Positions 34,864 to 43,133 of a stretch of 64,000 nt of DNA are shown here, one piece after another. The notes under the pieces were generated by a model. That model was not told the DNA's origin and searched no databases. It saw nothing but the letters and a program-made list of their open reading frames with translations. The DNA comes from Clostridiales bacterium (lineage in GTDB: Bacteria; Bacillota; Clostridia; Oscillospirales; Butyricicoccaceae): contig JALFIV010000033.1 of the NCBI GenBank assembly GCA_022775385.1, positions 1-64,000 on the forward strand, in the 5' to 3' direction. Within the stretch, counting starts at the first letter, position 1. Every line of letters begins with the position of its first letter. The translations under genes and the position numbers were made by a program.

Positions 34864-36099
34864 ATGAACATCCAGATGGTTGGCATTGACCACAGCGTGG
34901 CACCGGTGAGCCTGAGAGAAAAATTTTCGTTTACAACGACGCGCGTGATTGAGGCGGTTCAGGCGATTTGTGCGCTGGACGGCGTGACCGGATGCGTGAT
35001 GATCTCGACCTGCAACCGGATGGAGGTCTATCTGAGCACGAAGGAGGACCGGACTGTTCCGGTCTATGAGACGCTGTGCCGACTCAAACAGCTGCCGGAG
35101 GCGGACTATCGGGACTATTTTGTGCATCGGAGCGGGATGGACGCGGTGCGTCATCTGTTTTCGCTCGCGGCGGGCATGCAGTCGCGGATTGTGGGGGAGG
35201 ATCAGATCCTCACACAGGTCAAGCAGGCGCTGACGCTCGCGCGGGAGGCGGAGTGCACCGACAAGGTGATGGAAGTGCTGTTCCGCATGGCGGTGACGGC
35301 GGGAAAGAAGGTCAAGACCGAGGTCACGTTTGAAAAGGCGAACTCCTCCGCAATCTCCTCCGCGATCGACCGGATGAGCCGCGCGGGATATGGATTTGAC
35401 GGCATCCGCTGTCTGGTCATCGGCAACGGCGAGATGGGCAAGCGGACGGCGACCGCGCTGCGCGAGCAGGGAGCGGACGTGACCGTCACGGTGCGTCAGT
35501 ACCGCAGCGGCGTTGTCCAGATTCCGAGCGGCTGTCACCGCATCAACTACGGCGAGCGGTATGACTATCTGCCGCAGTGCGACCTGATCGTGTCCGCGAC
35601 GGCGAGTCCGAACCTGACGATCCGGAGAGAGACTCTGGAACAGCTTCCGCTGACCAAACCGCAGGTCTTTCTGGATCTTGCGGTGCCGCGCGACATCGAG
35701 CCGGACATCCGGACGCTCCCGAATGTGACGCTGTACGACATTGACTCGTTCGCATCCGGACAGCCTGCGGAAAACACCCGTCAGATCGAGGAAGCGGAAG
35801 AGATTCTGAACGCAGGCGCGGCGGAATTTGAAACGTGGTATGAGTGCCGCGATTTTGTGCCGAAAATTCAGTCGGTCGGCAGAGCGGCGGCGAAGGACAT
35901 CGTGTGGCGGATGGGAAAGGCGTTTGACGAGCATCCGCTTGCGGCGGAGACGCGGGAGGCGATCGAGCAGTCGGCCGCGCGCGCGTCCGAGAAGGTAGTG
36001 GAAAAACTGCTGTTCACCCTGCGCGACACGGCGGAGCCTGCGGTTCTGCGCGCCTGTCTGGACGCCTTTGCATCGGCTTATCCGGAGGAGGACGCATGA
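34864..36099 (+). CDS. hemA: glutamyl-tRNA reductase
   Basis: It reduces Glu-tRNA(Glu) to glutamate-1-semialdehyde, the first C5-pathway step. The 411-aa protein has the catalytic Cys C50 in MISTCNRMEVY, the GEDQILTQVKQAL segment and an NADPH Rossmann motif (LVIGNGEMGK). The C-terminal dimerisation helices follow. I chose the ATG at 34864, preceded by GAGGAG at 9 nt; upstream in-frame starts lie in the untranslated leader. It is the first gene of a six-gene, mostly overlapping operon. Confidence 0.96.
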   Translation: MNIQMVGIDHSVAPVSLREKFSFTTTRVIEAVQAICALDGVTGCVMISTCNRMEVYLSTKEDRTVPVYETLCRLKQLPEADYRDYFVHRSGMDAVRHLFSLAAGMQSRIVGEDQILTQVKQALTLAREAECTDKVMEVLFRMAVTAGKKVKTEVTFEKANSSAISSAIDRMSRAGYGFDGIRCLVIGNGEMGKRTATALREQGADVTVTVRQYRSGVVQIPSGCHRINYGERYDYLPQCDLIVSATASPNLTIRRETLEQLPLTKPQVFLDLAVPRDIEPDIRTLPNVTLYDIDSFASGQPAENTRQIEEAEEILNAGAAEFETWYECRDFVPKIQSVGRAAAKDIVWRMGKAFDEHPLAAETREAIEQSAARASEKVVEKLLFTLRDTAEPAVLRACLDAFASAYPEEDA

Positions 36100-36608
36100 G
36101 CGAGTATTTTCCGCTGTTTGTCCCGATGAACGGGAAGACCGCCCTGCTGTTTGGCGGCGGCGCGGTGGCGGCGCGCCGGCTCAGAGGACTGATTCGGTTC
36201 GGCGTCCGGGTTACTGTCACCGCGCCGCGGTTTTGTGAGCAGGTTCGCTCACTGGCGGATCGGTATCCGGATCAGGTGACGCTGATGGACGGTGTCTACG
36301 AGTCGGGGACGATTGCGGGCGCGGATCTGGTGCTTTCCGCGACGGACGATCCTGAAGCGGACGAGATGATTTTTGAAGAATGCCGGAGCAAGGGGATATT
36401 GGTGAACACTGCTTCGGATAAGAAGAAATGTGATTTTTATTTTCCGGCGCTCATCGAGCAGGACGGGATTGTGATCGGCGTGTGCTCCGGCGGAACAGAC
36501 CACCGGAAGGTGCGCCGGGTGAGCGATACCATCCGAAAGGCGCTGGCGGAGACCGAACGGGAGGAGGAAGCGAATGAAGCCGATCCGGATCGGAACGCGG
36601 GCGAGTAA
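36096..36608 (+). CDS. precorrin-2 dehydrogenase/sirohydrochlorin ferrochelatase-like protein (siroheme branch)
   Basis: The 170-aa protein has an N-terminal NAD-binding domain with LFGGGAVAARRLRGLIRFG, then the Met8p/CysG-type region VNTASDKKKCDFYFPALIEQDGIVIGVCSGG. It oxidises precorrin-2 to sirohydrochlorin and may insert iron. It is short of the ~200-aa family average, with a charged, non-conserved tail that overlaps the hemC start by 35 nt. Its ATG overlaps the hemA stop. It shows that the operon supplies siroheme and/or cobalamin precursors, not only heme. Confidence 0.85.
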   Translation: MSEYFPLFVPMNGKTALLFGGGAVAARRLRGLIRFGVRVTVTAPRFCEQVRSLADRYPDQVTLMDGVYESGTIAGADLVLSATDDPEADEMIFEECRSKGILVNTASDKKKCDFYFPALIEQDGIVIGVCSGGTDHRKVRRVSDTIRKALAETEREEEANEADPDRNAGE

Positions 36609-37449
36609 GCTCGCGGTGATTCAGGCGGAGATGGTGCGCAGTTACCTGCTGGAGCGCGGGATTCCGGCGGAGCTGGTCACGATGACCACGACCGGAGACC
36701 GCATTCTCGACCGCACGCTCGACAAGGTGGGCGGAAAGGGACTGTTTGTCAAAGAACTGGACGCCGCGCTGATGGACGGGCGGAGCGACCTCTCGGTTCA
36801 CAGTCTCAAGGACGTCCCGATGGAGCTGCCGGACGGACTGCCGCTGCTGGGATTCTCCAAACGGGAGGATCCGCGCGACGCGCTGATTCTGCCGGAGGGA
36901 GCGGAACAGATTGACTTTTCCAAGCCCATCGGCTGTGCGAGCAGCCGGCGGATTCTGCAGCTCAAGCGGCTGTTTCCCGAGGCGCGGTTTGCGCCCATCC
37001 GCGGCAATGTGCAGACCCGTCTGCGCAAGCTGGACGAGGGACAGTACAGCGCGACCGTGCTGGCGGCCGCCGGACTCAAGCGCGCGGGTCTGGAGAGACG
37101 GATTTCGCGCATTTTCTCGACAGAGGAGATGCTTCCCGCCGCCGGACAGGGCGTGCTCGCGGTGCAGGGACGGGCGGATGAGGAGTACGCGTACCTGAGC
37201 GGATTTTTTGATGCGGACAGCCGGGACACGTCGCTGTGTGAGCGCGCGTTTGTCGCGGCGCTGGACGGCGGCTGCACCGCACCGACGGCGGCGTTTGCGG
37301 AGATTCTGCCGGACGGCGAGCGCATCCTGCTGACCGGATTGTATTCTGATGAGGAGACCGGCGCGGTGATTCGCCGTCAGTGTACTGGTCGGAGGACAGA
37401 CGCGGTGCGCCTCGGCGCACAGCTGGCATCGGAGGTGAAGCGGAGATGA
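36574..37449 (+). CDS. hemC: porphobilinogen deaminase (hydroxymethylbilane synthase)
   Basis: It polymerises four porphobilinogens to hydroxymethylbilane. The 291-aa protein begins IRIGTRASKLAVIQAEMV and has SLKDVPMELPDGL and the RGNVQTRLRKLD arginine motif. The cofactor-binding Cys is in LDGGCTAPTAAF (the usual consensus is GGC). GAGGAGG precedes the ATG, inside the preceding gene. The stop overlaps the start of the cobA/hemD fusion (ATGA). Confidence 0.96.
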   Translation: MKPIRIGTRASKLAVIQAEMVRSYLLERGIPAELVTMTTTGDRILDRTLDKVGGKGLFVKELDAALMDGRSDLSVHSLKDVPMELPDGLPLLGFSKREDPRDALILPEGAEQIDFSKPIGCASSRRILQLKRLFPEARFAPIRGNVQTRLRKLDEGQYSATVLAAAGLKRAGLERRISRIFSTEEMLPAAGQGVLAVQGRADEEYAYLSGFFDADSRDTSLCERAFVAALDGGCTAPTAAFAEILPDGERILLTGLYSDEETGAVIRRQCTGRRTDAVRLGAQLASEVKRR

Positions 37450-38957
37450 AAGCAGGAACGGTGTATTTGGTCGGCGCGGGACCGTCGGACGTCGGTCTGC
37501 TGACCGAGCGCGGCAGACAGCTGATCGAGTCGGCGGACGTCATCGTCTACGACCGCCTGATCGGCACGAGTCTGCTGCTTCAGCTGCCGGACTCCGCGGA
37601 GCTGATCGACGTCGGCAAGCGGGCGGGACATCATACGCTCCCGCAGGAGGACATCAACCGCCTGCTGCTGACCAAGGCGCAGGAGGGAAAGACCGTCGTC
37701 CGGCTCAAGGGCGGCGATCCGTTTTTGTTCGGACGCGGCGGCGAGGAGCTGGAGCTGCTCGCACAGCACGGGATTCCGTTCGAGGTGGTTCCGGGCGTGC
37801 CGTCCGCGATCTCGGTTCCGGCGTACAACGGCATTCCGGTGACCCATCGGGATGCGGTATCGTCGCTGCACATCATCACCGGACACAAGCGGTCGGGACA
37901 GCCGCTCGATCTGGATTTTGACGCGCTCGTGAATACCCGCGGCACGCTGGTGTTTCTGATGGGCGTCAGCGCGCTGCGCGATATCTGCGCCGGACTGCTG
38001 GATGCCGGAATGAAGCCGGAGATGCCGGCGGCGATTTTGCAGCAGGGGACGACGGCGGGACAGAAGCGCGTTTCCGCCACGGTGTCCACGCTGCCGCAGG
38101 AAGTGGAACGACAGGGCATTGCGACGCCGGCGATCATCGTGGTCGGTGAGGTGTGCCGCTATGCGGAGCAGTTTGCATGGGCGGAGCGCCGTCCTCTGTT
38201 CGGCGCGCGCATCGTCGTGACGAGACCCAAGGCGCGCATCGGAACACTGTCCGGTCTGCTGCGTGAGCAGGGGGCGGAGGTCTGGGAGATTCCGGCGATC
38301 CGAACCGAGCCGATTGTCCCGAACGACGCGCTGACACGCGAACTTCACCGGCTGGAGACCTTCCAGTATCTGGTGTTCACGTCTCCGGCGGGCGCCGAGG
38401 TATTCTGCGAGGCGATGCTGGATGCCGGTATGGACATCCGCCGCCTGGGCGCGGGGAAAATCGCGGCAATCGGGGCGGGAACCCAGCGCGAACTGAGGAA
38501 ACACGGCATCCTCGCCGATCTGGTGCCCGACGTCTATGACGCGGCGCATCTGGGACGCACGATTGCGGCGGACTGCAAGGGCGGTGAGCGCATCCTGATC
38601 GTGCGCGCGAAGGAGGGCTCACCGGCGCTGATCGAGGAGCTTTCCAAAGCGAAGAATGTGGAACTCGTCGACATTCCGCTCTACGAGACCGTGTACGAGA
38701 CGCCCGCGCGGGTGGATCTCGCGGCGGCGATCGGCGCGGGAGCGCTTGACATGGCGGTATTCACCAGCGCCTCCACCGTGCGCGGATTTGCACGGGCGGC
38801 AGCGGGTGCGGATCTGACCGGTCTGACCGCCGTATGTATTGGAACACAGACAGAACAGGCGGCACAGCAGCTGGGGATGAAAACCGTGACGGCGGAGACC
38901 GCAACGGTGGACAGCCTCGTACAGGCGGCGGTGCGCGCGTTTTCTGACAGAAGATAA
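37446..38957 (+). CDS. fused uroporphyrinogen-III C-methyltransferase / uroporphyrinogen-III synthase
   Basis: The 503-aa protein joins two enzymes. Residues 1-245 are a SUMT/CobA methyltransferase, with VYLVGAGPSDVGLLT, VRLKGGDPFLFGRGGEE and the GTLVFLMGV region. Residues about 255-503 are a HemD uroporphyrinogen-III synthase, with RIVVTRPKARIGTLSGLL and FTSASTVRGFARAA. The fusion cyclises hydroxymethylbilane and then methylates uroporphyrinogen III to precorrin-2, channelling flux to siroheme and B12. This fusion is common in Clostridia. The start is the ATG at 37446 overlapping the hemC stop. Confidence 0.94.
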   Translation: MKAGTVYLVGAGPSDVGLLTERGRQLIESADVIVYDRLIGTSLLLQLPDSAELIDVGKRAGHHTLPQEDINRLLLTKAQEGKTVVRLKGGDPFLFGRGGEELELLAQHGIPFEVVPGVPSAISVPAYNGIPVTHRDAVSSLHIITGHKRSGQPLDLDFDALVNTRGTLVFLMGVSALRDICAGLLDAGMKPEMPAAILQQGTTAGQKRVSATVSTLPQEVERQGIATPAIIVVGEVCRYAEQFAWAERRPLFGARIVVTRPKARIGTLSGLLREQGAEVWEIPAIRTEPIVPNDALTRELHRLETFQYLVFTSPAGAEVFCEAMLDAGMDIRRLGAGKIAAIGAGTQRELRKHGILADLVPDVYDAAHLGRTIAADCKGGERILIVRAKEGSPALIEELSKAKNVELVDIPLYETVYETPARVDLAAAIGAGALDMAVFTSASTVRGFARAAAGADLTGLTAVCIGTQTEQAAQQLGMKTVTAETATVDSLVQAAVRAFSDRR

Positions 38958-38972
38958 AAAGGAGAACAACAG

Positions 38973-39956
38973 ATGGATTTGCGATATCGTCCGAGACGCC
39001 TGCGCTCGAGCGCACGGCTGCGGAAAATGGTTCGGGAGACCCGCGTGGATAAGTCCTCGCTAATCTACCCGATGTTTGTCACCGAGGGCACCAATGTCAA
39101 GGAGGAAATCCCGTCCATGGCGGGACAGTACCGCTACAGTGTGGACCGGATGGAGGAAAAGCTGACCGAGCTTGCGGAGGCGGGTGTCGGCGGCGTGATG
39201 CTGTTCGGCATTCCGGATCATAAGGATGAGATCGGCAGCGGCGCGTATGCCGAGGACGGCATCGTACAGAAAGGCTTCCGCAAGGCGAAGGAGGTCTGTC
39301 CGGAGCTGTATCTGATCGGCGATGTATGTATGTGCGAGTACACCTCCCACGGTCACTGCGGCATTCTGCACGGTCACGACGTGGACAACGACAAGACGCT
39401 GGACTCGCTGGCGAAGATCGCACTGTCTCAGGTACAGGCGGGCGCGGACATGGTCGCGCCGTCGGACATGATGGACGGACGCGTCGGCGCGATCCGCGAG
39501 ATGCTGGACAGCAACGGATTCACGAACACGCCGATCATGGCGTACTCGGCGAAGTTTGCCTCGGCGTTCTACGGACCGTTCCGCGACGCGGCGGACTCCG
39601 CACCGGCGTTCGGCGACCGCAGAAGCTATCAGATGGACTTCCACAACCGCCGTGAGGCGCTGCGCGAGGTTCTGCTGGATGTGGACGAGGGCGCGGACAT
39701 CATCATGATCAAGCCGGCGATGGCGTACGGCGATCTGATCCGCGAGACCCGTGACGCGATTGACCTGCCGGTGGCGGCGTACAGCGTCAGCGGCGAGTAC
39801 TCCATGGTCAAGACCACGGCGGCGGCAGGATTTCTGGACGAGGCGTCCATTGTCTGTGAGATGGCGGCGTGTGCCTACCGCGCCGGAACGGATATTTACA
39901 TCACGTACTTTGCCAAGGAACTGGCACGGTACATGGACGAAGGGAGACTGGGATGA
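38973..39956 (+). CDS. hemB: delta-aminolevulinic acid dehydratase (porphobilinogen synthase)
   Basis: It condenses two ALA molecules to porphobilinogen. The 327-aa protein has the DVCMCEYTSHGHCGIL metal-site region. That region carries cysteines and is consistent with a zinc-type enzyme, although the spacing was not checked in detail. Schiff-base lysines lie in MAYSAKFASAFYGPFRDA and IMIKPAMAYGDLIR. AAGGAG precedes the ATG. The stop overlaps the hemL start. Confidence 0.96.
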   Translation: MDLRYRPRRLRSSARLRKMVRETRVDKSSLIYPMFVTEGTNVKEEIPSMAGQYRYSVDRMEEKLTELAEAGVGGVMLFGIPDHKDEIGSGAYAEDGIVQKGFRKAKEVCPELYLIGDVCMCEYTSHGHCGILHGHDVDNDKTLDSLAKIALSQVQAGADMVAPSDMMDGRVGAIREMLDSNGFTNTPIMAYSAKFASAFYGPFRDAADSAPAFGDRRSYQMDFHNRREALREVLLDVDEGADIIMIKPAMAYGDLIRETRDAIDLPVAAYSVSGEYSMVKTTAAAGFLDEASIVCEMAACAYRAGTDIYITYFAKELARYMDEGRLG

Positions 39957-41233
39957 ATACCGTATCCAAACAGCTGTTTGACCGCGCGGTCGTGCGCATT
40001 CCGGGCGGCGTCAACTCTCCGGTTCGCGCGTTTGGCTCGATTGGGTCGACACCGCGGTTCATCACAAAGGCGGACAAGACCCGCATGTGGGATGAGGACG
40101 GAAACGAATACATCGACTTCATCGGTTCGTGGGGACCGATGATTCTGGGTCACAACTTCCCGCCGGTCCGTGAGGCGGTCGTTCAGGCGGCGCAGAACGG
40201 ACTGAGTTACGGCGCGGCGACCCGCGCGGAGGTCGAGATGGCGGAGCTGATCTGCGGCATGGTGCCGTCGGTCGAGATGGTGCGCATGGTCAATTCCGGT
40301 ACGGAGGCGGTCATGAGCGCGATCCGCGCCGCACGCGGCTACACGAGACGGGACAAGATCATCAAGTTCAACGGCTGCTATCACGGCCACTCCGACGGAC
40401 TGCTCGTGCGCGCCGGCTCGGGTGTCATGACGGCGGGCGTGCCGGATTCGCTCGGCGTACCGGCGGACTACACGAAGAACACGCTGACGGCGGAGTACAA
40501 CAATCTGGACAGCGTCCGCGCGCGGTTTGACGAGTGCGGCAGCGACATCGCCGCAGTTGTCGTCGAGCCGGTCGGTGCGAACATGGGCACGGTGCTTCCG
40601 GCGGAGGGCTTCCTGCAGGGACTGCGGGACATCTGCGACCGGAACGGCGCGGTGCTGATTTTCGACGAGGTCATCACCGGATTCCGACTCGCGCCCGACG
40701 GCGCACAGGGATACTTCGGCGTGACACCGGATCTGACCACGTTCGGCAAGATCATCGGCGCGGGCATGCCGGTCGGTGCATACGGCGGACGACGGGAGAT
40801 CATGGAGATGGTCTCTCCGGTCGGCGCGGTCTATCAGGCGGGTACGCTGAGCGGCAATCCGGTTGCCATGGCAGCCGGTCTGGCGCAGATCGGCTATCTG
40901 AACGAGCATCGGGAGCTGTATCAGCAGCTGAATGAGACCGGCGACTGGTTCTACGGCGAGATCGAGAACACCGTCCGCGAGGCGGGACTGCCGTATCAGG
41001 TCAACCACATCGGCTCGCTCGGCAGTCTGTTCTTCACCGGAGAGCCGGTCACGGACTACGAGAGCGCCAAGACCTCGGACACAAAGGCGTACGCCGCTTA
41101 CTGCAATTTCATGATGGATCACGGTATCTACATTGCGCCGGCGCAGTTTGAGGCGATGTTCCTGTCCATGATGCACACGCGGGAGGAACTCACGCAGACC
41201 CTGTCCGTCATGCGGGAGTATTTTCTTGGATAA
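39953..41233 (+). CDS. hemL: glutamate-1-semialdehyde 2,1-aminomutase
   Basis: This PLP enzyme converts glutamate-1-semialdehyde to 5-aminolevulinate. The 426-aa class III aminotransferase fold has GGVNSPVRAFGSIGSTPRF, the YHGHSDGLLVRAGSG loop, FDEVITGFRLAPDGAQGYFG and the PLP lysine in TTFGKIIGAGMPVGAYGG. I chose the ATG at 39953 that overlaps the hemB stop. It is the last gene of the operon. Without hemE, hemG or hemH nearby, the local product is uroporphyrinogen III and its methylated derivatives. Confidence 0.96.
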   Translation: MNTVSKQLFDRAVVRIPGGVNSPVRAFGSIGSTPRFITKADKTRMWDEDGNEYIDFIGSWGPMILGHNFPPVREAVVQAAQNGLSYGAATRAEVEMAELICGMVPSVEMVRMVNSGTEAVMSAIRAARGYTRRDKIIKFNGCYHGHSDGLLVRAGSGVMTAGVPDSLGVPADYTKNTLTAEYNNLDSVRARFDECGSDIAAVVVEPVGANMGTVLPAEGFLQGLRDICDRNGAVLIFDEVITGFRLAPDGAQGYFGVTPDLTTFGKIIGAGMPVGAYGGRREIMEMVSPVGAVYQAGTLSGNPVAMAAGLAQIGYLNEHRELYQQLNETGDWFYGEIENTVREAGLPYQVNHIGSLGSLFFTGEPVTDYESAKTSDTKAYAAYCNFMMDHGIYIAPAQFEAMFLSMMHTREELTQTLSVMREYFLG

Positions 41234-41253
41234 TCATTCTCTGTAAAATTTTT

Positions 41254-41295
41254 AAACAGGCTGTCACGGAGCGATTTCTGTGACAGCCTGTTTTT
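41254..41295 (+). terminator. terminator of the tetrapyrrole operon
   Basis: The stem AAACAGGCTGTCAC/GTGACAGCCTGTTT is followed by a T-run. Confidence 0.9.
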
Positions 41296-41310
41296 GATTG
41301 CATGGAATTC

Positions 41311-41470
41311 TCAGTCCAAACCGAGGATTTTTGCCGCGTTGCCGCGCAGGATCTTTTCCTCCAGCTCGGGCGGAAGGTTCCAGTCCCTGACGCTCTGGAT
41401 GCCGCCGGCAATCGGTGCAAACGGATAGCAGGAGGCGAACACCACCTGATCCTTCGCCATGTACCGCGCC
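41311..41470 (-). pseudogene. 3' remnant of an amidohydrolase gene
   Basis: The minus strand encodes about 53 residues, from AARYMAKDQVVFASCYPFAP to ILRGNAAKILGLD, then a stop. This is recognisably the C-terminal end of the COG2159-type amidohydrolases (the Y/DYPF motif and the terminal GNA..LLGL helix). The catalytic domain, which would lie to the right, is absent: the similarity breaks near 41470, where a plus-strand remnant begins. It cannot be functional. Confidence 0.7.
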
Positions 41471-41558
41471 GCAGCTGGCGGCAGTTGCTGAAGTCGCGGA
41501 AAAATACGGCGACGGCACCTACACGCTGATCGTTCGGAAGGCGGAGGACGAAGCGTAA
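41470..41558 (+). pseudogene. 3' remnant of a lost gene, possibly sulfite/nitrite-reductase-like
   Basis: In the frame ending at the TAA at 41556-41558 the plus strand encodes about 29 residues (APQLAAVAEVAEKYGDGTY, then TLIVRKAEDEA). It has no start codon or ribosome site. AEVAEKYGDGT resembles the nitrite/sulfite reductase half-domain pattern (AEKYGDGTxxLTTRQ), but this is only a short match from memory. The break at about 41470 coincides with the end of the amidohydrolase remnant. Its last codons overlap the next start (TAATG). Confidence 0.45.
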
Positions 41559-41788
41559 TGCCCGCAAGAGTAAATGCAGAGAGCTTTGACGCGGAGGTCC
41601 TGCAGTCGGACAATCCGGTTCTGGTGGACTTTTATTCCGACAGCTGTGTGCCGTGCAAGCGCATGAATCCGCTGCTGGCCGAATTGGAACAGACCTATGC
41701 GGAAATACTGAAGATTGTCAAGGTCAATGTGAACTTTGACCGGGAGCTGACGGAAATTATCGAACAGCTTGCAAAGACAGAGGAGTAA
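41558..41788 (+). CDS. thioredoxin-fold protein with an internal deletion
   Basis: The 76-aa product matches the first half of thioredoxin: VLVDFYSDSCVPCKRMNPLL with active-site C30-V-P-C33, and KIVKVNVNFDREL. It then jumps to TEIIEQLAKTEE, which looks like the final helix. A normal thioredoxin is about 105 aa, so roughly 30 residues containing strands beta-4/beta-5 and the cis-proline loop are missing, in frame. The open frame is intact but a stable thioredoxin fold is doubtful. It stands before a ThiS-like fragment and a thioredoxin reductase homologue. Confidence 0.65.
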   Translation: MPARVNAESFDAEVLQSDNPVLVDFYSDSCVPCKRMNPLLAELEQTYAEILKIVKVNVNFDRELTEIIEQLAKTEE

Positions 41789-41794
41789 ACAGAC

Positions 41795-41932
41795 ATGAAA
41801 ATTATTGTAGCAGGTGCGCAAAAGGAATTCGCCGAGGGACTCACCGTGGCGCAGCTGGTGATTGACGAGAAGGTTGAGACGCCGCAGGATGTCACGGTGA
41901 CCGACGAGTATCTGGTGATTCTGGGACGATAA
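41795..41932 (+). CDS. ThiS-like sulfur-carrier protein, truncated
   Basis: A 45-codon frame encodes KIIVAGAQKEFAEGLTVAQL and continues to VETPQDVTVTDEYLVILGR. The first 35 residues match the beta-grasp start of ThiS/MoaD-like sulfur carriers. The last part does not, and the essential C-terminal Gly-Gly is missing. A working carrier is about 65-70 aa and ends in GG, so this protein cannot be thiocarboxylated. Its ribosome site is GAGGAG within the end of the previous gene. I read it as a decayed gene, though a divergent small protein is possible. Confidence 0.55.
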   Translation: MKIIVAGAQKEFAEGLTVAQLVIDEKVETPQDVTVTDEYLVILGR

Positions 41933-41947
41933 ACAGGAGGAATACGC

Positions 41948-42859
41948 ATGGTGGATACCATCATCATCGGCAGTGGTCCCGCCGGACTGACCGCGGCGAT
42001 CTATGCACAGCGCGCACAGCTGCGCGCGGTCGTAGTGGAAAAGGAGTACGGCGGAACAGGACAGATCGCGCAGAGCGACCGTGTGGACAACTATCCAGGT
42101 CTGCCGGGCGAAAACGGATACGATCTCGGCGAGAAGTTCCGCAGTCATGCGCAGGCGCTCGGCGCATCCTTTCTGGAGGCGGAGGTCACCGGACTGCGGC
42201 GGGACGCGGACGGCTGGACGGTTCTGCTTGCTCGGAGCGATCCGCTGTGCGGAAAGACCGTCGTGTACGCCGCCGGTGCCTCCCACCGGACGCTGGGCAT
42301 TCCGGGGGAAGCCGAGCTGACCGGAAGCGGGGTGTCATACTGTGCGGTCTGCGACGGCGCGTTTTATGCGGACAGGACGGTCGCGGTAGTCGGCGGCGGA
42401 GACACCGCGCTGAGTGAGGCGCTGTACCTGTCCAAGATTGCGAAAACCGTCTGGCTGGTGCATCGTCGGGATCAGTTCCGCGGCAATGCCTCCCTGCAGG
42501 CGCAGGTGCGGGAGACCGCAAACATCAAGCCGGTGCTGGAGGCACAGCCGGTGGAGGTGCTGGGAGACGGGATGGTCACCGGACTTGCTGTCCGGCAGGA
42601 CGGCATCGTGAAAACCCTGCCGGCGGACGGGATTTTTGTCGCCGCCGGACTGACGCCGAACACCGCGCTGCTGAACGGGATCGCGGCGCTGGACGGGAAG
42701 GGATATGTGCTCGCGGGGGAGGACGGGCGGACGTCCGCCGCAGGACTGTTTGCCGCTGGCGATGTGCGCGCAAAGCCGCTGAGGCAGGTCGTCACGGCGG
42801 CGTCCGACGGGGCGTGCTGTATCGCCTCGGTACAGCGGTATCTGGAGAGCAGACAATAG
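41948..42859 (+). CDS. thioredoxin reductase-like FAD/NAD(P) disulfide oxidoreductase
   Basis: The 303-aa protein has the FAD-binding IIIGSGPAGLTAAIYAQRA, the NADP-binding VAVVGGGDTALSEALYLSK and the redox pair in CAVCDGAFY. The C-terminal FAD motif is AAGLFAAGDVRAKPLRQVVTAASDG. Length is normal, so it is intact despite the damaged neighbours. AGGAGG precedes the ATG. It may be the local reductase of the truncated thioredoxin, or a ferredoxin/flavin-dependent variant. The real physiological partner is unknown. Confidence 0.9.
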   Translation: MVDTIIIGSGPAGLTAAIYAQRAQLRAVVVEKEYGGTGQIAQSDRVDNYPGLPGENGYDLGEKFRSHAQALGASFLEAEVTGLRRDADGWTVLLARSDPLCGKTVVYAAGASHRTLGIPGEAELTGSGVSYCAVCDGAFYADRTVAVVGGGDTALSEALYLSKIAKTVWLVHRRDQFRGNASLQAQVRETANIKPVLEAQPVEVLGDGMVTGLAVRQDGIVKTLPADGIFVAAGLTPNTALLNGIAALDGKGYVLAGEDGRTSAAGLFAAGDVRAKPLRQVVTAASDGACCIASVQRYLESRQ

Positions 42860-42870
42860 CACATGACACA

Positions 42871-42903
42871 ACACTCCTGCATGGCGGCAATGCAGGAGTG
42901 TTT
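42871..42903 (+). terminator. hairpin terminator after the TrxB-like gene
   Basis: The stem ACACTCCTGCAT/ATGCAGGAGTGT with a 6-nt loop is followed by a short TTTCTG tract, making a moderate terminator. Confidence 0.7.
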
Positions 42904-42936
42904 CTGCGTTCGGATACGGTTTTCCGTCCGGAAATG

Positions 42937-42964
42937 TTGACTTTGTGGGCAATCCGATTATAAT
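42937..42964 (+). promoter_or_regulatory. promoter upstream of hfq
   Basis: TTGACT (42937-42942), a 16-bp spacer and TATAAT (42959-42964) give a long leader of about 160 nt before hfq. No known riboswitch was recognised in that leader. Confidence 0.7.
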
Positions 42965-43133
42965 GAAAAAGCAGTCTGACGATTGATTCCCGCCTCCGGC
43001 GCGGAACGGAGGCAGCAGATGCGGATTTTTGGATGGAAAAGTTCGGAAAACTGCCGCATTTTCGACAAAGTTTCGCACCCGCCGTGATGTAACATAAATT
43101 TAATCATGTACATTTCGGGAGGTTTGTTTTATA

